This document shows, in pieces, positions 1 to 8,406 of a stretch of 64,000 nucleotides of DNA. The notes below the pieces were generated by a model. The model saw only the letters and a list, made by a program, of their open reading frames with translations. It was not told the origin of the DNA and did not search any database. The position numbers were made by a program, and so were the translations under genes. Each line of letters begins with the position of its first letter. The first letter of the stretch is position 1. This stretch comes from Pseudoalteromonas ruthenica (GTDB taxonomy: Bacteria; Pseudomonadota; Gammaproteobacteria; Enterobacterales; Alteromonadaceae), in the NCBI RefSeq assembly GCF_008808095.1, contig NZ_CP023397.1, positions 744,001-808,000 on the forward strand, given 5' to 3'.

Positions 1-112
1 AATAAGGGTAATAAGCGTTTTTTTTATCATAATCTGGATGGTGTGGAAAAACGCTGGGCATTATAGCAGGGCCACAGTAGGGATGCCTGTACCTGAGTAT
101 GAATTTTTTCAA

Positions 113-140
113 TAAAAAACGCGGCACTAGGGCCGCGTTA
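113..140 (-). terminator. Intrinsic terminator of the dcp-like gene
   Basis: On the minus strand an 8-bp stem (AACGCGGC paired with GCCGCGTT) with a short loop is followed by a run of T. It lies 24 bases beyond the stop codon of the M3 peptidase gene, the position expected for a Rho-independent terminator. Confidence 0.8.
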
Positions 141-163
141 TGATGCGCTTATAAAGCGTTTAT

Positions 164-2326
164 TTACTCTTTGCTGTCTTCCACGAGACCACGGCGTTTA
201 AGTAATGCATCGGTGGTTGGCTTTTGACCACGGAATTCAATGTAGCTTTGCATTAAATCACGGCTGTTACCACGCGAGAGTACTTCTTTACGATAGTGAT
301 CACCGTTTTCACGAGTCAAGCCACCTTCGTTTTGCATATGTGCGAACGAGTCCGCTGCAAACACTTCTGTCCAAAGGTAGGCGTAGTAGCCCGCGCTGTA
401 ACCGCCAGCAAAGATGTGGCTAAAGTAGCAGGTTTTATAACGCGGCGGCACTGGGTAGTAATCAATGCCGTGTTTCTCAAGCGCGTTTTGCTCAAACTGG
501 GCAAAGTCTTCAACCTTGGTACCCGGTGCAATAGAATGCCATTCCATATCCAGCAACGCTGCGGCTAGGTATTCAGTGGTATCAAAACCTTGGTTAAAGG
601 TATGCGACTTCAATAACTTATCTAGCAGCTCTTGAGGGATAGGCTCGCCAGTTTTGTAGTGCTTAGCATAGTTAGCGAGTACGCTCGGCTCAATGTTCCA
701 GTCCTCGTTAGCTTGAGACGGGAATTCAACGAAGTCACGGGCAGTGGCCGTACCGGCAAGCGATGGGTATTTTACATCGGAGAACAAACCGTGAATGGCA
801 TGACCAAACTCGTGGAACATAGTTGTTACTTCAGAGAAGGTCATCAGTGTTGGCTGACCTTCAGCTGGCTTGGGAATGTTCTGCGCGTTATAAATAACAG
901 GCTTGGTTCCTTTAAGGTGGTTTTGCGATACATAGGCACTCATCCACGCGCCGCCACGCTTACCTTCGCGAGCATAAGGGTCAAGGTAGAATAGGCCAAT
1001 TGAGCTGCCATCTTCATTGAACACTTCCCATACAAACACGTCTTCGTGGTAGGTTGGCAAGTCATTGCGCTCTTTCATGGTAATGCCGTAAAGCTTGTTC
1101 ATGGCGAAGAACAGGCCGTCGTTAATAACGGTATTCATTTCGAAATAAGGCTTTACTAAGCTTGCATCAATGTCATATAGCTCGGCGCGCACCTTCGCTC
1201 CGTAATAAGCCCAATCCCAAGGCTTAAGCTCAAAGTCTTTACCGTCTTTTTTGATTGCTGCTTGAATGAGTTCAGCTTCAGATTTAGCTTTAGCGACCGC
1301 TTTCGGCGCAAGATCATCAAGCATAGTAAACACTGCATCCGGCGTTTTCGCCATGCGATCGTCTAGCTGGTAATGTGCCCATGATTCAAAACCAAGCAAA
1401 GCGGCTTTTTCTGCTCGAAGCTGCGCTTCTTTAATAGCAATTGGGCCATTGGTTTGTTGCGCGCGCTGTGATGACGTGCGCCACACTTTTTCACGTAGCT
1501 CACGATTTTCGAGGCTTGAAAGAATGGGCTGACGGGTGGTGTTGACCAAGGTGATCATGTAGCCGTCTTTGCCTGCTTTTTCCGCTGCTGCCTTTAAGCT
1601 GGCAATTTCATCTTCAGCTAAACCCGCTAATTGCGCTTTGTCGGTGACTAAGATGGTGTCTTGTTTGAATGACTTTAAGATATTTTGCGAAAACTCAGTG
1701 CTGAGCTTAGAAAGCTCAGAGTTAATCTCGCGCATACGTTGCTTTTGGCTTTCATCCAGCTTAGCACCCGCACGCACAAAGCGTTTATAGTAATATTCAA
1801 CCAGGCGTTGGTCTTCTTTATTCAGCGTGTCTTTGTTGTCATAAACAGCAGCAACACGGTCAAAAAGGGCCTTGTTTAGATAAATATTGTCACGGTGCTC
1901 GGCCAATACCGGCGCCATTTTGGCATCGATACGCTGATATTCATCATTTGAGATAAGACCAGAGAGATTGTTGAAAGCGGCGCGTACACGGTCCAAAATG
2001 GCGCCGGATTGTTCCATTGCAACCAAGGTGTTTTCAAAAGTAGGTGCTTCAGAATTGTTAGCGATAGCTTCAATCTCAACACGTTGCTCTTCAATCCCCG
2101 CATCAAATGCCGGCTCATATAAACTGGTATCAATCTTATCAAATTCGGGCGCCATATATTGCAATGGACTAGGGCTTAAAAAGAGATTTTCTTGTACAGC
2201 GTCAGTGGTGGTTTTGGCTACTTGTTCGGTTTGAGCTTGGTTTTGTTCGTTGTTAGCAGGTTGCTCGCTACAGCCTGTAACTAGGGTAGTCGCAGCAATC
2301 GCTGCGGCAATCATAGATAAACGCAT
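164..2326 (-). CDS. dcp: M3 family peptidyl-dipeptidase (Dcp-like) lipoprotein
   Basis: Zinc metallopeptidase of 720 residues, close in length and sequence to Dcp, which releases C-terminal dipeptides. The zinc motif HEFGH is at about residue 504 within TMFHEFGHAIHGLF, followed by the downstream glutamate region typical of family M3 and the Dcp-like stretch RDFVEFPSQ. The N-terminus is a lipoprotein signal ending in the lipobox LVTGC, so the enzyme is probably anchored in the envelope and faces the periplasm; E. coli Dcp lacks such an anchor. A GGAG ribosome site sits 9 bases before the ATG. The gene is monocistronic, with its own terminator and a 359-base divergent spacer to the EAL-HDOD gene. 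OpdA is a related alternative, but the conserved stretches fit Dcp better. Confidence 0.9.
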   Translation of the reverse strand: MRLSMIAAAIAATTLVTGCSEQPANNEQNQAQTEQVAKTTTDAVQENLFLSPSPLQYMAPEFDKIDTSLYEPAFDAGIEEQRVEIEAIANNSEAPTFENTLVAMEQSGAILDRVRAAFNNLSGLISNDEYQRIDAKMAPVLAEHRDNIYLNKALFDRVAAVYDNKDTLNKEDQRLVEYYYKRFVRAGAKLDESQKQRMREINSELSKLSTEFSQNILKSFKQDTILVTDKAQLAGLAEDEIASLKAAAEKAGKDGYMITLVNTTRQPILSSLENRELREKVWRTSSQRAQQTNGPIAIKEAQLRAEKAALLGFESWAHYQLDDRMAKTPDAVFTMLDDLAPKAVAKAKSEAELIQAAIKKDGKDFELKPWDWAYYGAKVRAELYDIDASLVKPYFEMNTVINDGLFFAMNKLYGITMKERNDLPTYHEDVFVWEVFNEDGSSIGLFYLDPYAREGKRGGAWMSAYVSQNHLKGTKPVIYNAQNIPKPAEGQPTLMTFSEVTTMFHEFGHAIHGLFSDVKYPSLAGTATARDFVEFPSQANEDWNIEPSVLANYAKHYKTGEPIPQELLDKLLKSHTFNQGFDTTEYLAAALLDMEWHSIAPGTKVEDFAQFEQNALEKHGIDYYPVPPRYKTCYFSHIFAGGYSAGYYAYLWTEVFAADSFAHMQNEGGLTRENGDHYRKEVLSRGNSRDLMQSYIEFRGQKPTTDALLKRRGLVEDSKE

Positions 2327-2685
2327 TGCTTACTCCATTATCAGGAAGTTATTGTTGTCAGTTATCGCATGAGCAAGCCACGTCCCCGGGAGAGTGCAGT
2401 GACTTGCACTGTGTAATCATGAAAAGAAGGGTGGGGCTCTTTCATTTTGATAGGCTGTAACATTACTGGCAAAGTGTGCTGACAACAAGTAACTTGGCCT
2501 TAATTCTGCGCTTTTTCGTCGATTTGTTGGTGTTTTTTTCATCTTCAGCCATGCTTAACACTCAGGTAAAGCGTTAAATTCTTCTCCAACCCTATGCTTT
2601 TGTTCGATTGTGAAGTTTTTTGCGGTGGGTATACTTGCGTCGTAGTGAAGATTGAGTGCGAATTTGGTAGCCGAGGAGAGCAGGG
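2327..2685. other. Divergent intergenic region between dcp and the EAL-HDOD gene
   Basis: About 360 bases without a convincing gene. It holds the ribosome site of dcp at its left end and a sigma-70-like promoter for the rightward gene near 2608-2635. The only long open frame here runs antisense, lacks a ribosome site and overlaps the EAL gene, so I do not call it. Confidence 0.6.
2608..2635 (+). promoter_or_regulatory. Sigma-70-like promoter of the EAL-HDOD gene
   Basis: TTGTGA at 2608-2613 and TATACT at 2630-2635 are separated by 16 bases, about 50 bases before the TTG start. The -10 box matches consensus at five of six positions. It was identified by eye only. Confidence 0.45.
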
Positions 2686-3897
2686 TTGGACGTTTTTGTA
2701 GCGCGCCAAGCAGTATTTAACAAGCAACAGAAGGTGGTTGCTTATGAGTTGTTGTTTCGCGATGGTGAAGATAACCGCTTCCCGAATGTCGAGGATAAAA
2801 CCGCGACAGCCAAACTGATCTATGACAATCAGCTCAATCAAGGTTTATCATTTCTCACCGGTGGGCGAAAAGCACTGATCAATTTTGGTGAGCAATCGCT
2901 ACATGCCCGTTTAGGGGAGTTTCTTCCTACCGATAAAGTGGTGATTGAGATACTCGAGACTGTTGAGCCCAGTGAGGAGCACTATCAGTTATGTCGAGAG
3001 TTGTTTCACCGTGGCTTTCGTTTGGCGCTCGATGATTTTCAATACCACCCACAATGGGAAAAGTTTCTAAAGCTAGTGCGGCTTATTAAGTTTGACCTTA
3101 TGCACAGCAGCTTTGAGGAAATAGACCAAACCCTCGCAGTGTTAAAAAAGTATCCAAATATAAAGTACCTAGCGGAAAAAGTAGAAACGCAAGAGCAATA
3201 CGAGCAAGCCAAAGCACGCGGTTTTGATTTTTTTCAGGGCTATTATTTTGCTCGCCCGCAAATGGTTAAACAGCGCGATTGTGTTGCTCGTTCGGCATTG
3301 ATCATGATGATTTACAGCATGACCCTCAAGCCCAATATTAATCTCAATAAACTCAGCGAGGTGTTTTCTCAAGACACCGCCTTAGCCTACAAATTATTGC
3401 GCTTTATTAATTCTGGGCTGTTTCCGCTTAAAGAGCGTATGGACTCCATTAAGCAAGCTTTAGTGTATCTAGGCGAGCTGCGGGTGCGGCGTTTTGTGTC
3501 ACTGATAGTGACCGCCCATATCGCCCACGAAAAACCGCTTGAGCTGACCAAAATGTCGTCAATTCGCGCGCGCTTCTGTGAGCTATTAGCAAAGCGTTAT
3601 TTCCCCCATCTCAGTAGCAGCGCGTTCCTTGTAGGGCTCTTTTCCCTCATTGATGCTATGCTCGATAGGCCCATGCAAAGCATTGTAGAGCAATTGCCTT
3701 TCCCTGATGATATTGCCAATGCGCTAAATGGGGAAAACAACACCTTGTTTTATCTGCTCGAGCTAGTAAAAGCGTACGAATCTGGTAGTTGGTGGGCGAT
3801 GCAAAGAGCCTGTGTACCGCTCAACATCAGTGATGAGGGGTTGCCCAATTTACACCAATCGGCCATTACCTGGTCGCAAATGTTCGATGATTTGTAA
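2686..3897 (+). CDS. EAL-HDOD signalling protein (YuxH/CdgJ type), degenerate EAL
   Basis: A 403-residue two-domain protein. Residues 1-200 form an EAL domain and about 205-400 an HDOD domain, the architecture of CdgJ/YuxH proteins that affect motility and c-di-GMP responses. The EAL signature is ELL (YELLFRDGE), and the catalytic DDFGTG loop reads LALDDFQYHP, so two key phosphodiesterase motifs are altered and the domain is probably not catalytic. The start is TTG, preceded by GAGGAGA about 9 bases upstream; no ATG or GTG gives the conserved FVARQAVF opening so near the frame start. It is a single gene with its own promoter. The likely role is a protein-interaction or scaffold output of c-di-GMP signalling, inferred from family behaviour. 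Confidence 0.85.
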   Translation: MDVFVARQAVFNKQQKVVAYELLFRDGEDNRFPNVEDKTATAKLIYDNQLNQGLSFLTGGRKALINFGEQSLHARLGEFLPTDKVVIEILETVEPSEEHYQLCRELFHRGFRLALDDFQYHPQWEKFLKLVRLIKFDLMHSSFEEIDQTLAVLKKYPNIKYLAEKVETQEQYEQAKARGFDFFQGYYFARPQMVKQRDCVARSALIMMIYSMTLKPNINLNKLSEVFSQDTALAYKLLRFINSGLFPLKERMDSIKQALVYLGELRVRRFVSLIVTAHIAHEKPLELTKMSSIRARFCELLAKRYFPHLSSSAFLVGLFSLIDAMLDRPMQSIVEQLPFPDDIANALNGENNTLFYLLELVKAYESGSWWAMQRACVPLNISDEGLPNLHQSAITWSQMFDDL

Positions 3898-3913
3898 AGC
3901 GCGTCGATAGCGC

Positions 3914-4456
3914 TTAGCACCCGGTTGTTTGGCGTGCATAAGTAGGTGGCTGATCGGCAGATTGCGCTTGTGTGTAAAGCACATAGCACTGGTCATCTTG
4001 CACCGCGCCGTCGTCATCAAAGTCATAGCCAATATAGGTAAAATCGATGCCTTGTTCTTCAAATACCAAGGCGTCGCTAAATTCCACCCGCTTGACGACA
4101 TCGGTGTTATCTAAGAAAAACCATTTCAACCTCACATCCGGGCTGTCGTCGCTGAGGTCAATCACACCGTCTCGGTTTAAGTCAACATCAATAAGATCAT
4201 TGCGCCCGGTCACCGCAGTGGCTCGGTAACTAGGCATCTGCGCCTTCATCTGCATCAGTGTATTCGCCTGTTCGATACTGGTCTGCGCATTGGTTAGTAC
4301 GGCTATGCGCGCATCATTTTGTAAATTTAAAAATCGCGGTAACACGGTGATACTCAATACCGCCAGAATAACTATCACGATGATGAGTTCAATCAAGGTA
4401 AAACCCTTTTGCAAGCGGTGCTTATTAGAGGGGGAACAACAGATGAAGGAATGCAT
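3914..4456 (-). CDS. Type IV pilin-like protein with EF-hand-like loop
   Basis: A 180-residue prepilin. The class III signal reads KGFTLIELIIVIVIL, giving cleavage after Gly by a prepilin peptidase, N-methylation of Phe and a hydrophobic helix, with the +5 Glu present. The globular part contains DLNRDGVIDLSDD, an Asp-rich EF-hand or dockerin-like calcium loop, then a second acidic stretch DFDDDG. Two cysteines near the C-terminus (DQCY and the terminal TGC) could form the D-region disulfide. The ATG used here gives an 18-residue leader without a clear ribosome site; a TTG just before QKGFTL would give a more usual short leader. No other pilus or secretion genes are adjacent, so this is an orphan minor pilin or pseudopilin of unknown machine. 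Confidence 0.8.
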   Translation of the reverse strand: MHSFICCSPSNKHRLQKGFTLIELIIVIVILAVLSITVLPRFLNLQNDARIAVLTNAQTSIEQANTLMQMKAQMPSYRATAVTGRNDLIDVDLNRDGVIDLSDDSPDVRLKWFFLDNTDVVKRVEFSDALVFEEQGIDFTYIGYDFDDDGAVQDDQCYVLYTQAQSADQPPTYARQTTGC

Positions 4457-4542
4457 GAAACTGATACCGCGTATAAATACAACCGTGCTATGGTAATGTT
4501 TTTTATCGACAATGTCAGCGCTATTTGTATCGTGGAGGGGGA

Positions 4543-5706
4543 GTGTCTAAGGCCAGTTTGTTCGCCGAACAAGGGTATTATCGGCAATTAATCACCGATG
4601 CGCGCCGCACTGAAATTGATGCGTTGCGTGGGCTAGCTATCCTTGGTTTGTTGTTCTTGAATGCCCCTTTTTTCATTTATTTCGATTATGGTTATATCGC
4701 ACCGCCCGGTACCCATTTAGTCGACTCGCTGCTCTATGGCATACAGGTTCTACTACTTGATGGGCGCTTTCGGGGACTGTTTGTGGCGCTCTTTGTGGTG
4801 GGGTTAATTGTCCAGTGGCAGCGCCGTGCCACGGACTCACGCGACGAACCTATGCACTATTTACGCGTCAGACTCTATTGCTTAGCGGTCATTGGTCTGG
4901 TGCATGGGATGCTATTGTGGGCGGGGGATATCTTACTCGGGTATGCCCTTGCCGGGCTGTTGTTAGTGACGATGTTAGATTCACCCGCGAAACAGCAACT
5001 GCGTCAAGGCATACTGTTTATTGTTGTTGGAAGTGCAGTGCTATTGACCTTAAGTGGGTTGTATATTGAACCTGCACTCACCTATGACGACGAGCAATAC
5101 CAAGGGTATCTCAATCAAGATAACTTTCACTTTTTAGCTACGCGCTCAAGCAACGCTATCAATATGCTGCTGATGACCTTGGTATCCCTATTTTCTGTGC
5201 TGTGGCTGGAGTTAGGGGCGATGCTGTTGATTGCAGCGACATGGCGCAGTGGTTTTTTATCATCGCCTTGGCCACATCAGGTGAAGCTCTCTGTCGGAGC
5301 TGGGTTGCTGCTCTGTTTACTGCTCAGCGGCATTCATCTTAGCTATGGTAATAGCTTTACGGCAACGCTAAGCCTTATTGCGAACTCCATTAGTGGCACA
5401 ATCACGGCGTTGATTGCCTTGCATTGGCTCAGTCGTAGACGCCTACGTATTGGTGTAGGGATTAGGCTGCTTGCCAATGTTGGGCGCTTATCGCTCAGTT
5501 GTTATCTGGCACAAAGCGCATTGATGCTGGTCATTACCCATTACTTTGGATTGTATATCGCACAAAACTTTGCGCTAGCGCATTACGCGCTATTGGCCTT
5601 TGCCATTATCATTGTGCAATTGCTCGGTGCGAACGCGTATCTGCGCATCTTTACTCAAGGCCCCGTAGAATGGGCTTGGCGCAAAGCGGTAGAGCGATGG
5701 CGCTAA
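4543..5706 (+). CDS. DUF418-type multipass membrane protein
   Basis: A polytopic inner-membrane protein of about 387 residues with roughly ten hydrophobic segments. It opens with TEIDALRGLAILGLLFLNAP, the signature of DUF418 and related acyltransferase-like membrane families, and ends with a DUF418-type helical region. I prefer the GTG at 4543, which directly follows GGAGGGGGA; an upstream TTG in the same frame at 4525 lacks a ribosome site. The biochemical function of DUF418 proteins is not established. The next gene follows 44 bases downstream on the same strand. The gene diverges from the pilin-like gene with only about 86 bases between them. Confidence 0.75.
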   Translation: MSKASLFAEQGYYRQLITDARRTEIDALRGLAILGLLFLNAPFFIYFDYGYIAPPGTHLVDSLLYGIQVLLLDGRFRGLFVALFVVGLIVQWQRRATDSRDEPMHYLRVRLYCLAVIGLVHGMLLWAGDILLGYALAGLLLVTMLDSPAKQQLRQGILFIVVGSAVLLTLSGLYIEPALTYDDEQYQGYLNQDNFHFLATRSSNAINMLLMTLVSLFSVLWLELGAMLLIAATWRSGFLSSPWPHQVKLSVGAGLLLCLLLSGIHLSYGNSFTATLSLIANSISGTITALIALHWLSRRRLRIGVGIRLLANVGRLSLSCYLAQSALMLVITHYFGLYIAQNFALAHYALLAFAIIIVQLLGANAYLRIFTQGPVEWAWRKAVERWR

Positions 5707-5750
5707 TACCATCAACATAAACTATACTCAGCGCTAGCCAAGGAGTCCCT

Positions 5751-6830
5751 GTGAAAAACCATGTTATCTTATTTGCCATCCTTTATGTGTCATCTTGCTT
5801 TAGCGCACATGGCGCAATGCGGGTGCTGTTTGTTAACCCATCTACAGCGGGCGACCCTTTTTGGCATAAAGTAGAGACTTTTGCGGTGCAAGCTGCCGGG
5901 GACTTAGACATCAATTTAGACATTGTTTATGGCGACGGTCATCGAGAGTTTCAGCATCGAGCCATCGCCCGGTATTTAGCCACTCATCCTGCGCCGGATT
6001 ATGCGGTGCTTATCAATTACCCCGGCGGCAGTGGTCAGTCTATGCAGTTACTGGAGCAGCGCGAGGTTTATTTTGTCACGTTGGAAGAGACACTGTCCCA
6101 ACAAGAGCGGGAGCTTGTGCAAAAGCCTGGTGAGCGCTTCCATTATTGGTTGGCGGAGCTGTCCCATGACAACCAACACGCTGGGCAGCAACTCGCTTCT
6201 TTTTTGCACAACAAAGCCGTTGAGCAAGGCATAGAGTCACCGCTGGTGGCGGCGATAGGGGGGCACTACGGAGGAGAAACAAACCTGCGTGTGAATGGAT
6301 TGCGCGACTTTTTAGCAGACCACCAAGGACAACTAGTGCAAGTCGTGCATGGTCGTTGGCAGCAAGAAATTGCCCGTCAACAAACAGCCAAACTATTACG
6401 GCGCTATCCTGAGTTAAGTATCATCTGGTGCGCCTCGGACGCCATGGCGCTGGCGGCTGCACAACAAGCTCAGCAACATGGCAAAGTGGTCAATAAAGAT
6501 ATGTTTATCGGTGGTTTTGATTGGCTGGCCGACTCCTTGAGCGCTATAGCCGATGGTAGGCAAACGGCGTCGGTGGGTGGACACTTTTTGATGGGGGCTT
6601 GGGCTTTGGTCAAAGCCTATGATCACCGTTTTTCAGTGTCAAAAAGCAGTACTCAAGAAGTGCGCTTTAAATTGGCAATCGCGCATCAGGGAAACGTCAA
6701 GCGCATCCTCCCTTTGGTGGACCCCGATAATTGGCAGCAAATTGATTTTAAAAGCTACACAAGAACCCATAACAGCACACTTGATGAGTACCCCTTCGAT
6801 GTGCAAAGTATCCTCAATCAACACTTTTAA
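5751..6830 (+). CDS. Orphan periplasmic sugar-binding-like protein (type 1 PBP fold)
   Basis: A 359-residue exported protein. A signal peptide (residues 1 to about 21, ending AHGA) is followed by a type 1 periplasmic binding protein fold of the Peripla_BP_4 kind, opening MRVLFVNPSTAGDPFWHKVE and containing PDYAVLINYPGG and IIWCASDAMALAAAQQA, typical of sugar-binding ABC components. The GTG start has AAGGAG six bases upstream. No ABC permease or ATPase gene is nearby. It could therefore deliver a ligand to a membrane sensor, or work with a transporter encoded elsewhere. The ligand cannot be deduced. It may be co-transcribed with the DUF418 gene (44-base gap). Confidence 0.75.
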   Translation: MKNHVILFAILYVSSCFSAHGAMRVLFVNPSTAGDPFWHKVETFAVQAAGDLDINLDIVYGDGHREFQHRAIARYLATHPAPDYAVLINYPGGSGQSMQLLEQREVYFVTLEETLSQQERELVQKPGERFHYWLAELSHDNQHAGQQLASFLHNKAVEQGIESPLVAAIGGHYGGETNLRVNGLRDFLADHQGQLVQVVHGRWQQEIARQQTAKLLRRYPELSIIWCASDAMALAAAQQAQQHGKVVNKDMFIGGFDWLADSLSAIADGRQTASVGGHFLMGAWALVKAYDHRFSVSKSSTQEVRFKLAIAHQGNVKRILPLVDPDNWQQIDFKSYTRTHNSTLDEYPFDVQSILNQHF

Positions 6831-6893
6831 TTCTGATTTTTGTTGGTAACTGCTTTACAATGCGCAGGTGAAAAAGAAGCAACAAGTAGAACT

Positions 6894-7778
6894 ATGAGTC
6901 AACCTACGCGCCTTAATAAATACATAAGTGAAACCGGATTTTGCTCGCGCCGTGAGGCGGATGCGCTGATCAGTGCGGGGCGAGTCAGCGTAAATGGTCA
7001 TGCGCCACAAATGGGCGATAAAGTGACCGATGCCGACACCATTCACATTGATGGTAAAGCGCTTAAAACTAAGCCTAAACGTGTCTATATCGCCTACAAC
7101 AAGCCAACGGGCATAACTTGCACCACTGAAAAGAAAATAAAAAGTAATATTGTGCGAGCGATTAATTATCCCGAGCGTATTTTCCCTATTGGCCGTTTAG
7201 ATAGGCCCTCCGAAGGGCTTATCTTCCTCACCAACGAGGGCGATATCGTCAACAAAATATTGCGCTCAGGGAATAACCACGAGAAAGAGTACGAAGTGCG
7301 GGTTGATAAGCCCTTAAATCGGCGCTTTGTTGAGCGTATGAGCGCGGGTATTCCCATTCTTGGCACTGTTACCAAGAAGTGTAAGGTTGAGCAAACCGGG
7401 CCGGATAGCTTTCGCATCATACTGACTCAAGGCCTGAATAGGCAAATTCGTCGTATGTGCGAGTATCTTGGCTATGAAGTAGTTACGCTCAAGCGCACGC
7501 GTATCATGAATGTGACATTAGCCGGGCTAAAAAGTGGCCAATGGCGCCATTTAAGTGATGCAGAAATGGCCACTATTAATGATCTAATAGCGGACTCTGG
7601 TAAAACCGAAGAGCATTCTAAAACTGAGCACAGTGTGCCCTCTGAGCAACATTCCAATACATCGAAGACTGCACAACCAAAGCGCAAAGCCGTACCTCGG
7701 GCTCGCACAGCGCCTGTACACAAGCCAAAAAGTAAGGCAAACAAGCGGGTGAAAGGAACATTGAGGCTAAAGAAATGA
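6894..7778 (+). CDS. rluF: 23S rRNA pseudouridine(2604) synthase RluF
   Basis: A 294-residue RsuA-family pseudouridine synthase that closely follows E. coli RluF. An S4 RNA-binding domain (about residues 5-60, RLNKYISETGFCSRREAD) precedes the catalytic domain with the Asp motif GRLDRPSEGLIFLTN and the RluF-like stretches GVPILGTVTKKCKV-type (here GIPILGTVTKKCKV) and LNRQIRRMCEYLGYEV. It modifies U2604 of 23S rRNA and, in E. coli, also tRNA-Tyr. The start chosen is ATG 6894; the open frame extends 18 codons upstream without support. A lysine- and arginine-rich tail of about 50 residues extends beyond the conserved domain. Its stop overlaps the start of the GDSL gene (ATGATG). Confidence 0.93.
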   Translation: MSQPTRLNKYISETGFCSRREADALISAGRVSVNGHAPQMGDKVTDADTIHIDGKALKTKPKRVYIAYNKPTGITCTTEKKIKSNIVRAINYPERIFPIGRLDRPSEGLIFLTNEGDIVNKILRSGNNHEKEYEVRVDKPLNRRFVERMSAGIPILGTVTKKCKVEQTGPDSFRIILTQGLNRQIRRMCEYLGYEVVTLKRTRIMNVTLAGLKSGQWRHLSDAEMATINDLIADSGKTEEHSKTEHSVPSEQHSNTSKTAQPKRKAVPRARTAPVHKPKSKANKRVKGTLRLKK

Positions 7779-8362
7779 TGCGCTTTATTGGCCTTGTGCT
7801 GCTTGTTTTTATAACCGGTTGCTCGCAATCAGACAAAGTGACGTTGCATGCTGGCGATTCTATTTTAGCGTTCGGTGATAGTTTAACCGTGTCAGTGGGT
7901 GCAAAAAACAGCACCTATCCCCAGCAACTCGCTCAGCTAACAGGGCTGGAAGTGATAGCCAGTGGTGTCTCTGGCGAGCAAACAGCGCAGGGCCTTGAGC
8001 GCTTTAAACGTGCACTCGACACGCACCAGGTTCAGGCGGTGGTGTTACTTGAAGGCGGAAACGATTTTTTGCGTAACCAAGATAGCGGGCAAACAAAAGC
8101 GAACCTAGGCGCGATGATAACGCATGCGCAAAGTAAAGGGATTGCAGTGATCCTTGTGGCGGTGCCGACCAAGTCTTTGTTTTTGTCTGACGCGCCGCTG
8201 TATCAACAATTAAGCGAGCAGTATCAGGTGGTGCTGGTGGCAGATATACTGTCTGAATTACTAGGCGATAACCGCTTTAAATCTGACGCTATTCATCTTA
8301 ATGACCGAGGCTATCGACGCCTAGCGTTAGCCATAGCCGATGTGATAGAGGTTGAACGCTAA
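7775..8362 (+). CDS. GDSL-type esterase/lysophospholipase lipoprotein (TesA-like)
   Basis: A 195-residue SGNH hydrolase. The N-terminal lipoprotein signal ends in FITGC, so it is membrane-anchored, unlike the soluble periplasmic TesA. Catalytic blocks are visible: block I AFGDSLT (Ser nucleophile), block II Gly in ASGVSGEQ, block III Asn in LLEGGNDFL, and block V with the Asp-His pair in SDAIHLNDRGY. It probably hydrolyses ester or thioester substrates at the envelope; the substrate is unknown. Its ATG overlaps the rluF stop, so the two are translationally coupled. A bidirectional terminator follows. Confidence 0.85.
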   Translation: MMRFIGLVLLVFITGCSQSDKVTLHAGDSILAFGDSLTVSVGAKNSTYPQQLAQLTGLEVIASGVSGEQTAQGLERFKRALDTHQVQAVVLLEGGNDFLRNQDSGQTKANLGAMITHAQSKGIAVILVAVPTKSLFLSDAPLYQQLSEQYQVVLVADILSELLGDNRFKSDAIHLNDRGYRRLALAIADVIEVER

Positions 8363-8363
8363 C

Positions 8364-8392
8364 AAAAAAAAGCCAGCTTAAGCTGGCTTTTT
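8364..8392 (+). terminator. Bidirectional intrinsic terminator
   Basis: AAAAAAGCCAGCTT is followed directly by its complement AAGCTGGCTTTTTT. This makes a strong hairpin with A and T tracts on either side, placed between the convergent GDSL and RND genes, and it can serve both. Confidence 0.85.
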
Positions 8393-8406
8393 AATGACTG
8401 CTGGTA

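Noticed and set aside
2545..2841. 98-codon antisense frame at the start of the EAL-HDOD gene
   Set aside because: It has no ribosome site and overlaps both the promoter and the coding start of a well-supported gene.
6967..6992. TGATC-N17-CGTA match inside rluF
   Set aside because: It fits the motif exactly, but lies about 70 bases inside a coding sequence and no gene starts at promoter distance after it. One chance match in the window is expected.
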